DNA of 64,000 nucleotides, from assembly GCA_029262055.1 (NCBI GenBank), contig JAJDAD010000025.1, positions 1-64,000 of the forward strand, in the 5' to 3' direction. This document shows, one piece after another, positions 26,111 to 35,432 of the stretch (the first letter of the stretch is position 1; the number at the start of each line of letters is the position of its first letter). Under the pieces are notes generated by a model that was given only the letters and a program-made list of their open reading frames with translations, did not search any database and had not been told where the DNA came from. The translations under genes were made by a program, and so were the position numbers. Origin of the DNA: Candidatus Zhuqueibacterota bacterium. GTDB taxonomy: Bacteria; Zhuqueibacterota; Zhuqueibacteria; Oceanimicrobiales; Oceanimicrobiaceae.

Positions 26111-27361
26111 ATGAGTGCTGAACAAGTAAATGAGCTAATTGCGGTTGCTGCTCAAAAGGCAGCTCAAGAAACCGATGCTGAACCCGAACCAGGATTGACC
26201 AAAAAGATAGAGTGGCCGGTTCAGGCTACTTTGGGCAGAGGTCTGGAAGGCGCAATATCCAACACAACCCGAATAGGTTATGTAAACGGGGCCAAGGGCT
26301 GGCTCATCTATCGAGGGTATAATTGCTTTGACCTGGCAAAACACTCCACCTTTGAGGAAACCTGCTACCTGCTGTTGTATGGCAAGTTACCCAACAGCTC
26401 CGAGCTGGCCGGCTTTAATGACAAGTTGCTGGCCTACCGCACCGTCCCGAAAGCGACGCTCGATGTCCTGAACTCGATACCCACGGCAAAGAGCCATCCG
26501 ATGTCTGTCCTGGCAACCGCCGTCTCGGTTCTTGGTAATCTGGATAGCGAGGCGCAGGACACATCCGTAGAAGGTGAAACCGAGATCGCTATCAAGCTGA
26601 TCGCACAAATGGCAACCGTAGCCGGGGCCATCGCGAGGATTCGCCAGGGCCTGGAGCCGGTGAACCCGAATCCTCAACTAAGCCACGCGGGAAATTTTCT
26701 CTATATGATGACGGGTGAAACCCCAACTGCCACAGCAGAGCGCATCATGGATGTGGCGCTTATCCTGCATGCCGACCACGGCATGAACGCTTCGACCTTC
26801 ACCACGATGGTGGTGAATTCTTCCCTGTCGGACATGTATAGCTCTGTCATTGCCGGAATCGGGAGTTTGAAAGGTGCCTTGCATGGCGGCGCCAACGAAG
26901 CCGTTCTTTACGATTTAGAGGAGATTGGCGGACCCGATAACGTCGAGTCCTGGTTCGCGCGTGCTCGGGAGAGCAAACGCAAGGTCATGGGCTTTGGCCA
27001 TCGCGTGTACAAGGCGTACGACCCCCGCGCCAGAATTCTGGGACCCGTGGCTGAATTGCTGGCTATGGAGAACGAAGCATCCGGCAAGTTGTACCACACG
27101 GCGGTGGCGCTGGAGAAGACTGTGACGAAAGTGCTGGGTGTAGAGAAGAAGATTTTCCCGAACGTGGATTTCTATTCCGGAATTATCTACAAGACCATGG
27201 GAATTGAGACTGCGATGTTTACCCCGATTTTTGCAGTCAGCAGGATTTCAGGGTGGACTGCCAGAGCTCTGGAGTATCTTGAGGACAACCGTCTCTTCAG
27301 GCCACGTGCCGTTTACGTCGGCCCCACCAAGGAAGACTACGTCTCCATCGACCAGCGCTAA
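26111..27361 (+). CDS. Citrate synthase (416 aa)
   Basis: Condenses oxaloacetate and acetyl-CoA to citrate. Catalytic residues are visible: LHADHGMNASTFTT, SLKGALHGGANEAVL (His), GFGHRVYKAYDPRA (His) and FPNVDFYSG (Asp). An unusually strong AAGGAGG ribosome binding site lies before ATG. About 40 extra residues precede the core, with an Ala/Gln/Glu-rich start. It follows isocitrate dehydrogenase by 165 bp and probably forms a TCA unit with it. It ends in a convergent arrangement with the ligase gene. Confidence 0.94.
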   Translation: MSAEQVNELIAVAAQKAAQETDAEPEPGLTKKIEWPVQATLGRGLEGAISNTTRIGYVNGAKGWLIYRGYNCFDLAKHSTFEETCYLLLYGKLPNSSELAGFNDKLLAYRTVPKATLDVLNSIPTAKSHPMSVLATAVSVLGNLDSEAQDTSVEGETEIAIKLIAQMATVAGAIARIRQGLEPVNPNPQLSHAGNFLYMMTGETPTATAERIMDVALILHADHGMNASTFTTMVVNSSLSDMYSSVIAGIGSLKGALHGGANEAVLYDLEEIGGPDNVESWFARARESKRKVMGFGHRVYKAYDPRARILGPVAELLAMENEASGKLYHTAVALEKTVTKVLGVEKKIFPNVDFYSGIIYKTMGIETAMFTPIFAVSRISGWTARALEYLEDNRLFRPRAVYVGPTKEDYVSIDQR

Positions 27362-27387
27362 TCCTCGCAGGGCGATTGAATCTACCT

Positions 27388-27428
27388 CACGGACTGCTTG
27401 GGAGGCACAGCTTCTCAGGCAGTCCGTG
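27388..27428. terminator. Hairpin between convergent genes
   Basis: CACGGACTGC (27388-27397) and GCAGTCCGTG (27419-27428) are perfect 10-bp arms around a 21-bp loop, filling the 68-bp gap between two convergent stop codons. There is no T tract, so it would be a bidirectional stem of non-classical type. Confidence 0.55.
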
Positions 27429-27429
27429 G

Positions 27430-30400
27430 TTAAACCGCGAAGTCACCGACGGGTAACGATGGGGTTTCTGCTTCATCGACTCGAAGTTTCCTGACCATAT
27501 TGCCGTAGCGTTGGTCTATCCTGAAACCAAATTTGTAAAAATATTGCGGCCGGAAAAATCCCACTGTTATTATCTTAATCTCCTGCCCCTTTGCCCGATT
27601 AAAGAATTCCGTAAGCAAACCCTGGCTGACTCCCTTCTTCCTGAAATAGGGGTCGACCACGACCTTTTCCAGGTGGATGTGGCCGGGAGCAACCGGCCGG
27701 TAAAACAGCCCACCAACGACCTGTACTCTGGCATCCAGGACTACCAGGAACTGGTGCTCGGGTTTGAATTCAACAGGCAGGTTCGCGGCAGTGAAAAGCT
27801 TGTGTAGCCGCGCGATCTCTTTTGGATTGGCCGGGTTTCTGATTGCAAAGTTGTCACCCTCCCGGCTTTCAATGAACACCATCAGCGACATCTTTGCTTC
27901 ACCTTCACTCTGTAGAGAAATGAATTCTGCCGAGTCACTTGCTCCTAAATAGGGATAGGAGAGGCGGGTAAGGTAGACCTCCTCATGCGGTGACAGTTTG
28001 TGCCTATGCCGCAGGGATGCGCATTCGTCGACCAGGTCGTCACTTCGTAGTTCACCCATTTTGGCTCTACGAATACACTTGTCCAAGCCTCCCCTTATCC
28101 TGGTGTCGGCTTCTTTGAAGACCGTATCCCGGAAGAACTGGATTCTCGTACCCGGATATTTCTGGGCCGTGCTGTTCAGGTCGTAAGTGGTGTACAGATC
28201 GCGCATGGTATGCGTGCAGGCTTGTGAAGTTGCGGTCGGATTCAAGGAGTGCCAGCGGTTGAAGCGGTCGATGGCGAACTGCAGGCGCCGCGGCACGTAG
28301 CCGCGCGTACTGACGTCTTCGATAAACTCTCGCAGCCTCTTCTTCAATTCCCGGGGAATCCTGATTCCGGCGCCGGCCCTGGAATCGAGGGCATCCTGCA
28401 GGAATTGTATCCCTTCCGCCTCTCCCAGTACTTCAAGGAAGGCAGAAAAAACGACTCGCCAGCCGCACTGACCCTTCAGGTTGTGATGCTTGCCCTCGAT
28501 CTCTTCTATGAAATCTTTCCGGAATTGCACTATCATATCCAGAGCGTTGGTGAACCGTTTTCTTTCTGAAATAGAGACAATGCGAAACCCAACCTGATAA
28601 TCATGTTCCGGCACGATGACGTTTGCGGGTGTCGGGTCAGCGATCTGGAGCAGGCGGCCGGTTCTGTCCCAAAAATCTACGTAGGCGGTCAGGCCGCTCC
28701 AGGCAAATGAGGGCCAGAGATTCTTCGCCTGCTCAACGCTGCTCTTGTCGGTACGTCGTTCCAGGCGTTGCAGGTGTTTGCCAACGGTGTTACCATGTAT
28801 GAACTCCTCAGTCCACAAGTCGTACTCCGGCCAGTATCCGCCAAAATCTTCGACCAGCGGCTCCTGATGTTGCAGTGCACCGGTCGCGATCAACCAGTTC
28901 ATTTCGTCTTGCACTTCACGTTTGGACAACGACCTGTTGACGTTCACCGCCACCTCAAAAGCGCCGTGCGTATGCGTCTGGACCGAGACCCGGTAGACAG
29001 ATTTCCCGTGCAGCGTGCCCAGAAAACTGACCCAGATACCGTTGCGCGGAATCTCGTGCAGAGGGATGATCCTGCCTTCTGAAAACAGAAATATCGCTTC
29101 GCGCAGGAGGGGACAGTTCTGCACCGCGGCTGCGATCCGCTGTTTGTGTTCGTCGGCGATTTGCTCATCGAAAGCCAGCACGTCGCGCCACCGGACTTCC
29201 GTATGTGAGTTGGGGTCAATGGCAATTTGCACGTTTTTGCCCAGCCAGTTCCTAAAACTGTTTTGCAGACGAATGGCGCAACCCTTTGCCGCTTTCACGA
29301 TTTTGGGATCTTTGGCGAAGACGGCCCAGCGCAAGAGATGCGTGCGCAGGACCTTGTAGGATAGGGGGTGTCTCAGTCCGTACTCCGTGAGCAAGTGCAG
29401 TAGTTTCGCAACCGGTACTGTCATCGTCTTCTTTTGTGTCGAAGCGGCCCAGAACAGGTCGGTTTCAGAATTAAGATAAGAAACCATGCTTGCCAGCTGC
29501 TCTCTAGACAGATCATGGTCGCTGATACAGGCCACTGTTTCATCATCCAGGACGGTCGGCCTTCCCGGTAGGAAGCGCTGCAATACCGGTGTCAACAAAT
29601 CGCGATTCTCCGTCAGGACCAGAACCTGGAAAGCTCGTTTGCGCAGCGTCTTCTTTTTGCCCGCCGCCGCCCGCATCAGGGCAAGTTTGGCGAACTCGAC
29701 GATTTTTTCTTCCTTGTTCAGAATGACGATTTCAAGGTAGTCGACGCCGCGCAGCGCCAGACTTTCGTTTCCGCCTAGTAGCACGTGGGCTGCCAGGTGC
29801 ACGCCATACTGCGAAAGGTCACGAGTGGCGATTACCTGGTCTAGTTGCGCGGCAACGCTTGCGGTGGCCCGGCATCGTAGACTGGTTTCATCGACTCGGA
29901 CGCGGCCCTGGCCGGGAGCGCCCGGAGCTTGCTTCTTGAAGGAAAGCTCTCTGGAGAATTCGATCAGATTCAGATTTCCGAGCCAGAGTGAGGGGTCGGC
30001 CAGAATGTGCCCCAGGTCAAGGTGTTGTTCAGTGGTCACATAAGAGTAGTCGCCCAGGCGAACTTTCCAGGTATCACGTTGCCGGACCGGTTGAAAATCC
30101 AACTTAGCGCCCGGCGAGCGCAGTTTGTCGGCACGACCAATCTTCAGGTCCTGGCTGGTCCAGCCTTTTTCGCGCAGAAACCAGTTTGGCACGCGCAGCT
30201 CGAACTTGTCCGACTTGAGACTCAGATACCCGGCCCGGTACATTTCCTCAATGGTCGCCTGGAAATTTGCTTCTACAATTTTGCGCTTGAAGGTACCCTT
30301 GGGGGTCAATTCTCCCGCCTCAGCATTAAAGTCACGGTCGATGATGCTGAAGTCAAGGATCCGCTCGAAGGGGGAAAGAAACTGATTAACCGACACGATG

Positions 30401-32217
30401 AACGAACTGAAAAATTCCTTGAGTTCATCTTCGGAGAGTTTACTGAGCTCAACCTGATCGTAATCGTAGCTTGGGAAAATCATCAGCGTATTGTATTCCC
30501 GATGGTCGCCGACCAAAAATACCCGTTTGATCGACTCGAAATCATTGAACATATTCTCTATTTTTTGCGGCGCAATGGTCTCGCCGCGCAGGTTTTTGTA
30601 GATTTCCTTTTTCCGATCGACGATTTCGTAGTAGCCATCGGCGTCGGCGGTAAAGATGTCTCCTGTATGAAACCAACCGTTTTCAATGCCGGTGTTTTCG
30701 GGATCGACGTAACCTGTCATCACATACGGGCCCCTGACCAACATTTCGCCATCATCCGCCAGCGCGATTTCGATGCCCGGAAGCCCGATGCCGACTGAGT
30801 TGGAACGATATTCCCGCGGTGGCGTCATGGTGATACCGCCCGCAGCCTCCGTCATACCGAACCCACTCATGATTTCTATGTCATGCCTTTGGAAGAAAGT
30901 GAAGATATCGGGGTCGAGATACCCTGCTGCTGACAGCCCCCACTTCAAGGCGCCACCGGTTACCCGGGAGATGGCTGATTCGATTTTCTCCGCCGGTGCG
31001 TGCTCAATGTCCACGAGCTCCGCAATTCTTTGATGAATCTGGATCCATTTTTTGGGGATGCTTATGAAGACAGTCGGACGCGTCAACTTCATCGCCTGCG
31101 AAAGCAAATCGATCCTGGTGCTGTCCGCGAGCACATAGGTTGCGCCCCAAAACAGGCATCCCATCATTTCGAACAGGCGCCCAAATGTGTGAAAGAGGGG
31201 CAGGTAGCAAATGAATGTGTCCTTATCCCCGACCTCGGGAAGCGCAATGGCCCGGGCAAAACGCTTGCTGACCAGGCTCTGTTGTGAAAAGCGGATTCCC
31301 TTTGGGGTTTCAGTGGTCCCCGAAGTGTACATTATCGTCGCCAGGTCGTCGAGCGCGACCCGTTGCAAGGCGCTGTCAACGTCACTGTTCTTGACGCCTG
31401 CAGCTTTCTTGATGAATGCTTTCAAACTGACCAGGCTTTCCGGTGCTGCCTTTTCTGTTTGCTCGGTCGCGATTATCTTGCGAATCTTCGGTATGCTATC
31501 GCTAAGCTTGAGAACCAACTGCAGTCGGCGCCGTCCGGTCACGAAGATCGTGTTCGCGCCTGAATCCTTAATGATAAAGTCGATGCTGCCCGTGGTCGCA
31601 TTGGTCGGCAAGGGGATGTTAACTACACCACTGATGAGGCAAGCCAGGTCGAAGCAAATGAGTTCAAGGCTGTTGGAGGAAAAAAGCGCCACGCGCGGAG
31701 CAACCCCTAATTCCTGGCGTAACTGCAGCAGTCCCTTTATATTTGCGAGCACTCGCTCCCGTACTCTGCGCCATGAGTAGGCGATGACTCGTTGCCCGTC
31801 CATGATCTTCAGGAAGGGCGTTGTCGAGTATTGCTCCATCCGTTGGATAAACAATTGCGCCAGTGTGAAGTTTGAAGCTCGAACAAGCTCCAGTAGCAAC
31901 TCAAACCAGGCGTTTTGCTGATTCCGCTTTTGAACGACCTGCAGCACGCAGGGCGCACGGGCGATATTTAGAAATTTGTGGATGACTTCATCAGCGGCGG
32001 CTGGGCTGGCACCGGTCGCGCCCAGCAGGCCTTTGCCAAGTAGCACTAAAAAATCGACACCGGGATCCTGTGCCACTGTCTTGAGGCAATTCTTGTTGTC
32101 CAGCAATGTGTCGATGAGCGCCTCGGCCTGCTTGCCCGGCACCGGCTTGCCCGCCTGCAGTTTCTCACACAGTTTCTTGACTCCGGATGCCGTACTGTCA
32201 GGCTTGGAACCTGTCAT
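27430..32217 (-). CDS. Giant acyl-CoA/AMP ligase fused to a large unknown region and a GNAT acetyltransferase (1595 aa)
   Basis: Residues 1-125 are helical and unassigned. Residues 125-655 are an ANL-type adenylate-forming ligase close to long-chain acyl-CoA synthetases: YTSGTTETPKG (297-307), GFGMTEA (452-458), GWFHTGD, VDRKKEIYKNLRGE, and the C-terminal loop PKGTFKRK (639-646) with the lysine region. Residues 660-1440 match nothing I know. ADPTPANVIV (1193-1202) faintly recalls the metal loop of phosphotransferase kinases. Residues 1455-1580 are a GNAT domain with VVVDPYFRKKGVSQGLL (1519-1535). GNATs acetylate and silence such ligases in trans in other bacteria, so an in-cis modifier is conceivable; this is inference. 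Confidence 0.85.
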   Translation of the reverse strand: MTGSKPDSTASGVKKLCEKLQAGKPVPGKQAEALIDTLLDNKNCLKTVAQDPGVDFLVLLGKGLLGATGASPAAADEVIHKFLNIARAPCVLQVVQKRNQQNAWFELLLELVRASNFTLAQLFIQRMEQYSTTPFLKIMDGQRVIAYSWRRVRERVLANIKGLLQLRQELGVAPRVALFSSNSLELICFDLACLISGVVNIPLPTNATTGSIDFIIKDSGANTIFVTGRRRLQLVLKLSDSIPKIRKIIATEQTEKAAPESLVSLKAFIKKAAGVKNSDVDSALQRVALDDLATIMYTSGTTETPKGIRFSQQSLVSKRFARAIALPEVGDKDTFICYLPLFHTFGRLFEMMGCLFWGATYVLADSTRIDLLSQAMKLTRPTVFISIPKKWIQIHQRIAELVDIEHAPAEKIESAISRVTGGALKWGLSAAGYLDPDIFTFFQRHDIEIMSGFGMTEAAGGITMTPPREYRSNSVGIGLPGIEIALADDGEMLVRGPYVMTGYVDPENTGIENGWFHTGDIFTADADGYYEIVDRKKEIYKNLRGETIAPQKIENMFNDFESIKRVFLVGDHREYNTLMIFPSYDYDQVELSKLSEDELKEFFSSFIVSVNQFLSPFERILDFSIIDRDFNAEAGELTPKGTFKRKIVEANFQATIEEMYRAGYLSLKSDKFELRVPNWFLREKGWTSQDLKIGRADKLRSPGAKLDFQPVRQRDTWKVRLGDYSYVTTEQHLDLGHILADPSLWLGNLNLIEFSRELSFKKQAPGAPGQGRVRVDETSLRCRATASVAAQLDQVIATRDLSQYGVHLAAHVLLGGNESLALRGVDYLEIVILNKEEKIVEFAKLALMRAAAGKKKTLRKRAFQVLVLTENRDLLTPVLQRFLPGRPTVLDDETVACISDHDLSREQLASMVSYLNSETDLFWAASTQKKTMTVPVAKLLHLLTEYGLRHPLSYKVLRTHLLRWAVFAKDPKIVKAAKGCAIRLQNSFRNWLGKNVQIAIDPNSHTEVRWRDVLAFDEQIADEHKQRIAAAVQNCPLLREAIFLFSEGRIIPLHEIPRNGIWVSFLGTLHGKSVYRVSVQTHTHGAFEVAVNVNRSLSKREVQDEMNWLIATGALQHQEPLVEDFGGYWPEYDLWTEEFIHGNTVGKHLQRLERRTDKSSVEQAKNLWPSFAWSGLTAYVDFWDRTGRLLQIADPTPANVIVPEHDYQVGFRIVSISERKRFTNALDMIVQFRKDFIEEIEGKHHNLKGQCGWRVVFSAFLEVLGEAEGIQFLQDALDSRAGAGIRIPRELKKRLREFIEDVSTRGYVPRRLQFAIDRFNRWHSLNPTATSQACTHTMRDLYTTYDLNSTAQKYPGTRIQFFRDTVFKEADTRIRGGLDKCIRRAKMGELRSDDLVDECASLRHRHKLSPHEEVYLTRLSYPYLGASDSAEFISLQSEGEAKMSLMVFIESREGDNFAIRNPANPKEIARLHKLFTAANLPVEFKPEHQFLVVLDARVQVVGGLFYRPVAPGHIHLEKVVVDPYFRKKGVSQGLLTEFFNRAKGQEIKIITVGFFRPQYFYKFGFRIDQRYGNMVRKLRVDEAETPSLPVGDFAV

Positions 32218-32389
32218 GCCTACCTCATTTGGTCAAAAATATCCGTTTAACATAAGAGACAACTGAATTAAATCAAAGTAAAATAAGCGTTACATAACCA
32301 GTTTGTCGACTCTGTTTCTTCTTGCTTTTCGACGCAAGATACCGTACAATACGCGTCTGAGATTGAATCGCGATAACGGAGGCACACTC

Positions 32390-32845
32390 GTGCAAAGTGC
32401 AGAGTTTGAACTCAAAAAATTCCTCTCCGCCCAGAAGCTGAAATATACGGCTGAGCGCGGTGAAGTCTTCAGGGAAATCGTTCGGTCTGAGGGACGCTTT
32501 GATGCCGATGAGCTCTTGCAGAAGCTGCAAAAGGACCACAAAAGAGTTTCCCGGGCCACAGTCTATCGCGCCCTTGACTTGTTTGTCAAGTTGGGTGTTC
32601 TGAGACGCGTCTGCATGCGGGACAATACTTCGTTGTTCGAGAGCATTCTTGACTGGAAACCCAATGGGTATCTGGTTTGCATGCGCTGCGGCCAGACCCA
32701 GGAATTTGAGGTTGCGGGCACTCTCGACGGACATCTTAGAAAAGTAGCTTCGGAACGTGGATTCCGGCCACAAAACCACAGTATAGAGCTGTTCGGCTAC
32801 TGCAATGAGTGTCAACGAGCTTCTGATGATAGATATATCCTCTAA
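32390..32845 (+). CDS. Fur-family transcriptional regulator (151 aa)
   Basis: A winged-helix metal-dependent regulator. The DNA-binding half has RVSRATVYRALDLFVKLGVL. The dimer half has the zinc-binding cysteine pairs CMRCGQ and CNECQ, and HSIELFGYC. I chose GTG 32390 because GGAGG lies 7 nt upstream; the longer in-frame extension lacks family similarity. Target metal (iron, zinc or peroxide sensing) cannot be fixed. It precedes thioredoxin reductase by 53 bp, which hints at redox or peroxide control of the same transcript. Confidence 0.9.
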   Translation: MQSAEFELKKFLSAQKLKYTAERGEVFREIVRSEGRFDADELLQKLQKDHKRVSRATVYRALDLFVKLGVLRRVCMRDNTSLFESILDWKPNGYLVCMRCGQTQEFEVAGTLDGHLRKVASERGFRPQNHSIELFGYCNECQRASDDRYIL

Positions 32846-32898
32846 TTTAGGGCAAGCACGCGAGACTGAGAAAGACCCACGAACCAGAAAGGAGTTAT

Positions 32899-33834
32899 AT
32901 GCCCATGTCTGAAGTCAGAAACGTCATTATAGTTGGTTCGGGACCCGCCGGCTACACGGCCGCGACCTACAATGCCCGCGCTAAACTGGATCCGCTGATA
33001 TTTGCAGGTCCTGAGCCTGGTGGACAGCTCACGTTAACCACTGATGTCGAAAACTACCCGGGATTTCCGACCGGCGTTATGGGACCCGACCTGATGGAAG
33101 CCATGCGGCAGCAGGCGGAGCGTTTTGGAGCGGAAGTCGTCTGGGATGCAGTTACGAGAGTCGATTTTTCCAAGCGGCCTTTTTCGCTTTTTGTAGGGGA
33201 AAAAGAGTACCAGAGCCATGCCGTGATAATCTCCACGGGAGCCTCTGCACAAATGCTTGGCCTCGAATCGGAAAGGAAGCTCATGGGACATGGCGTCTCC
33301 ACTTGTGCTGTCTGTGACGGCGCCTTCTATCGTGATAAAGATGTGCTGGTCGTCGGCGGGGGTGACACGGCTATGGAGGATGCGACTTTTCTCACAAGGT
33401 TTGCCAACAAGGTCGAAGTAGTGCACCGGCGTGAGGAACTGCGCGCTTCCAGAATTATGCAGGAACGGGCCAGGAAGGCGGAAAAACTCAGCTTTGTCTG
33501 GAACAGCGTCGTTGAGGAAGTGCACGACCCGAGCAAGAACAATGTCACCGGCGTTACGCTGAAGAATGTCAAGACCGGTGAGCTAACGGAGAAGGCGATT
33601 GACGGTCTGTTTGTCGCTATCGGGCACAAACCCAATACCGCCATCTTCAAGGACTGGCTGGAGATGGATGAGGTCGGTTATCTGAAGCTGAAGAGTCGCA
33701 CGATGACCAATATCGAAGGCGTATTTGCAGCCGGGGATGTGGCAGATTTCTATTACAGACAGGCGATTACCGCAGCCGGCAGCGGATGCCAGGCCGGCAT
33801 AGATGCTGAGAGATGGTTGGAGTCAGAAGAATGA
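32899..33834 (+). CDS. trxB: Thioredoxin reductase (311 aa)
   Basis: An NADPH-dependent flavoenzyme that keeps thioredoxin reduced. The FAD motif is IIVGSGPAGYTAA, the redox pair is STCAVCDGAFY, the NADPH fold is VLVVGGGDTAMEDA with HRR after it, and the second FAD motif is GVFAAGDVAD. Length is standard. The start has AAAGGAG upstream, with Met codons at residues 1 and 3. Its stop overlaps the next gene (ATGA), showing tight coupling in the operon Fur-TrxB-membrane protein-Nfo. Confidence 0.95.
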   Translation: MPMSEVRNVIIVGSGPAGYTAATYNARAKLDPLIFAGPEPGGQLTLTTDVENYPGFPTGVMGPDLMEAMRQQAERFGAEVVWDAVTRVDFSKRPFSLFVGEKEYQSHAVIISTGASAQMLGLESERKLMGHGVSTCAVCDGAFYRDKDVLVVGGGDTAMEDATFLTRFANKVEVVHRREELRASRIMQERARKAEKLSFVWNSVVEEVHDPSKNNVTGVTLKNVKTGELTEKAIDGLFVAIGHKPNTAIFKDWLEMDEVGYLKLKSRTMTNIEGVFAAGDVADFYYRQAITAAGSGCQAGIDAERWLESEE

Positions 33835-34130
33835 GTCTTAATAGACGCTGGCTTTTGCAGGCAATAGCGTTTGTTGGTTGTATTTTCGCATTCTTGCAGA
33901 TCTGGGAAATTTCGCAGCAGATGATTGCCGGCAGCCGTTCTTCCGGCATCGGGTTGATTGCAACTTACGCTTTGCTTTTCTTGTTCTGTTTTCTGCTCAT
34001 GGCCATTACCAGTTACCTTAAACAGAAAGCCAATGGCACGCTGCAAAACAAAATCAATTGGTTTGAAAAACTGATCGTCCGTTTTCATCTGCTGGCGCTC
34101 ATTCCCCATCATTCCGAGGGCCAGGAGTGA
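33831..34130 (+). CDS. Small two-span membrane protein (99 aa)
   Basis: The ATG overlaps the trxB stop as ATGA, and the stop overlaps the next start as GTGA. Two hydrophobic spans are visible: LLQAIAFVGCIFAFLQIW near residue 8 and IGLIATYALLFLFCFLLMAITSYL near 43, with a positively charged tail. No family is recognised. The double overlap in a conserved-looking redox and DNA-repair operon makes it a real gene. Role unknown. Confidence 0.7.
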   Translation: MSLNRRWLLQAIAFVGCIFAFLQIWEISQQMIAGSRSSGIGLIATYALLFLFCFLLMAITSYLKQKANGTLQNKINWFEKLIVRFHLLALIPHHSEGQE

Positions 34131-34984
34131 GATTTGGGGCCCATGTTTCGATCAGTGGCGGCGTGTCGCATGCACCGGCAAACGGGGTGGCGGCAGGCTG
34201 TGACGTGGTACAAATTTTTACAAAAAATCAGATGCAGTGGAAGGTCCGGGAGTTGCCTGCTGCGGAGATCGCACGCTTCGCTGCTGAGCAAGAACGGACC
34301 GGCGTCCAGGTGGTTTGTGTACACGCATCTTATTTGATCAACCTTGGGGGGCCGGATGCCGGCAAGCTTGAACGCTCACGATCCAATTTCATCGTAGAAA
34401 TGACACGGGCGGATGTCCTCGGCATTCCGTACCTGGTCGTTCATCCCGGGTCTCACATGGGAGAAGGCGAGTCGATTGGCCTGACCAGGATCGCCGAGAG
34501 TCTGGACTATGTCTTCGAGAGAACAGAAGATCAGAAAGTCAAAGTACTGCTGGAATCTACCGCAGGGCAAGGCGACAATCTCGGGTACACATTTGAGCAA
34601 CTGGCCACGATCAAAGCCAAGGTCAAAAACCGGGATCGGGTTGGATTTTGCATCGATACTTGCCATATCTTTGCTGCCGGCTATGAATTACGCACGGACT
34701 CTGGATACAGAGCCACAATGACTGAGCTTGACGAGATGCTGGGCGCTGACCAGGTCGGCGTGATTCACTGCAATGACTCGCAGCGCGAGCTGGGCAGGCG
34801 CCGCGACCGTCACGCCCATATCGGTGAAGGTCATATTGGGATTGAGGGATTCCGCAGATTAGTGAATGATGACCGTTTTAGGAAAGCGTCTTTTGTCCTT
34901 GAAACGCCCGGTGGTCCGGAAAAAGATATCGAGAACTTAGAGGTCTTGCGAGGTCTGGTAGTCTCACAGCGGGAGGCGCTATGA
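34127..34984 (+). CDS. nfo: Endonuclease IV, AP endonuclease (285 aa)
   Basis: Cleaves DNA at abasic sites with a three-zinc centre. Metal-ligand motifs appear in order: VHPGSHMGEG, LLESTAGQGDNLG, FCIDTCHIFAAGYE and HCNDSQRELGRRRDRHAHIGEGHIG. The start is GTG, overlapping the upstream stop. The co-transcribed thioredoxin reductase fits an oxidative-damage response. Length is normal. Confidence 0.95.
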   Translation: MRFGAHVSISGGVSHAPANGVAAGCDVVQIFTKNQMQWKVRELPAAEIARFAAEQERTGVQVVCVHASYLINLGGPDAGKLERSRSNFIVEMTRADVLGIPYLVVHPGSHMGEGESIGLTRIAESLDYVFERTEDQKVKVLLESTAGQGDNLGYTFEQLATIKAKVKNRDRVGFCIDTCHIFAAGYELRTDSGYRATMTELDEMLGADQVGVIHCNDSQRELGRRRDRHAHIGEGHIGIEGFRRLVNDDRFRKASFVLETPGGPEKDIENLEVLRGLVVSQREAL

Positions 34985-35064
34985 GAATTGCTACAGTGTT
35001 ATTGGCAGTGCTACTGTTTTCATGTTCAGCTCTACTGAAAAACACAAGGAGGCCAACCAAGTGA
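34981..35064 (+). CDS. Predicted 27-residue mini-lipopeptide
   Basis: The ATG overlaps the nfo stop (ATGA) and the TGA stop overlaps the GTG start of the next gene (GTGA). The product is a positively charged start, a hydrophobic core VLLAVLLF and the lipobox-like LFSC, then 13 residues rich in basic charge. If cut at the Cys it would leave a lipid-anchored 14-mer. It may instead be the remnant of a longer lipoprotein or a coupling device for the downstream start. Confidence 0.45.
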   Translation: MRIATVLLAVLLFSCSALLKNTRRPTK

Positions 35065-35411
35065 ATATGCCCAATCAAATTAGCTACATTGAAATTCCGG
35101 TCAAGAATGTGGAGGCCACCAAAAAGTTTTTTAGCACGGTGTTTGGTTGGTCATTTAAGGACTTTGGGCCGGAGTACTGCTGCTTTCAAGATCAAGGTAT
35201 TTCCGGAGGGTTCTTTAAGTCTGAACTGACCGTTTCGACTGAAACGGGTAGCCCTTTGATTGTTTTCTACAGTGACAATCTTGAGGGCATCCAAGCAAAA
35301 ATTGAGAACTTCGGTGGTAGTATGGTTAAGAACATATTTTCATTCCCCGGTGGCAGGCGGTTCCATTTCGCAGACCCCAACGGAAATGAATACGCCGTTT
35401 GGTCTGAGTAG
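35061..35411 (+). CDS. VOC/glyoxalase-superfamily protein (116 aa)
   Basis: A single vicinal-oxygen-chelate fold. It opens with QISYIEIPVKNVEATKKFFSTVFGWSF, the usual first beta-alpha unit, and ends with GGRRFHFADPNGNEYAVW, the usual last strand pair. GTG 35061 is preferred because AGGAGG lies 8 nt upstream; an ATG at 35067 is next. Metal ligands are only partly conserved, so it may be a binding rather than a catalytic protein. Substrate unknown. Confidence 0.85.
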   Translation: MNMPNQISYIEIPVKNVEATKKFFSTVFGWSFKDFGPEYCCFQDQGISGGFFKSELTVSTETGSPLIVFYSDNLEGIQAKIENFGGSMVKNIFSFPGGRRFHFADPNGNEYAVWSE

Positions 35412-35432
35412 CGTGAGTAAGGAACTTTGATC

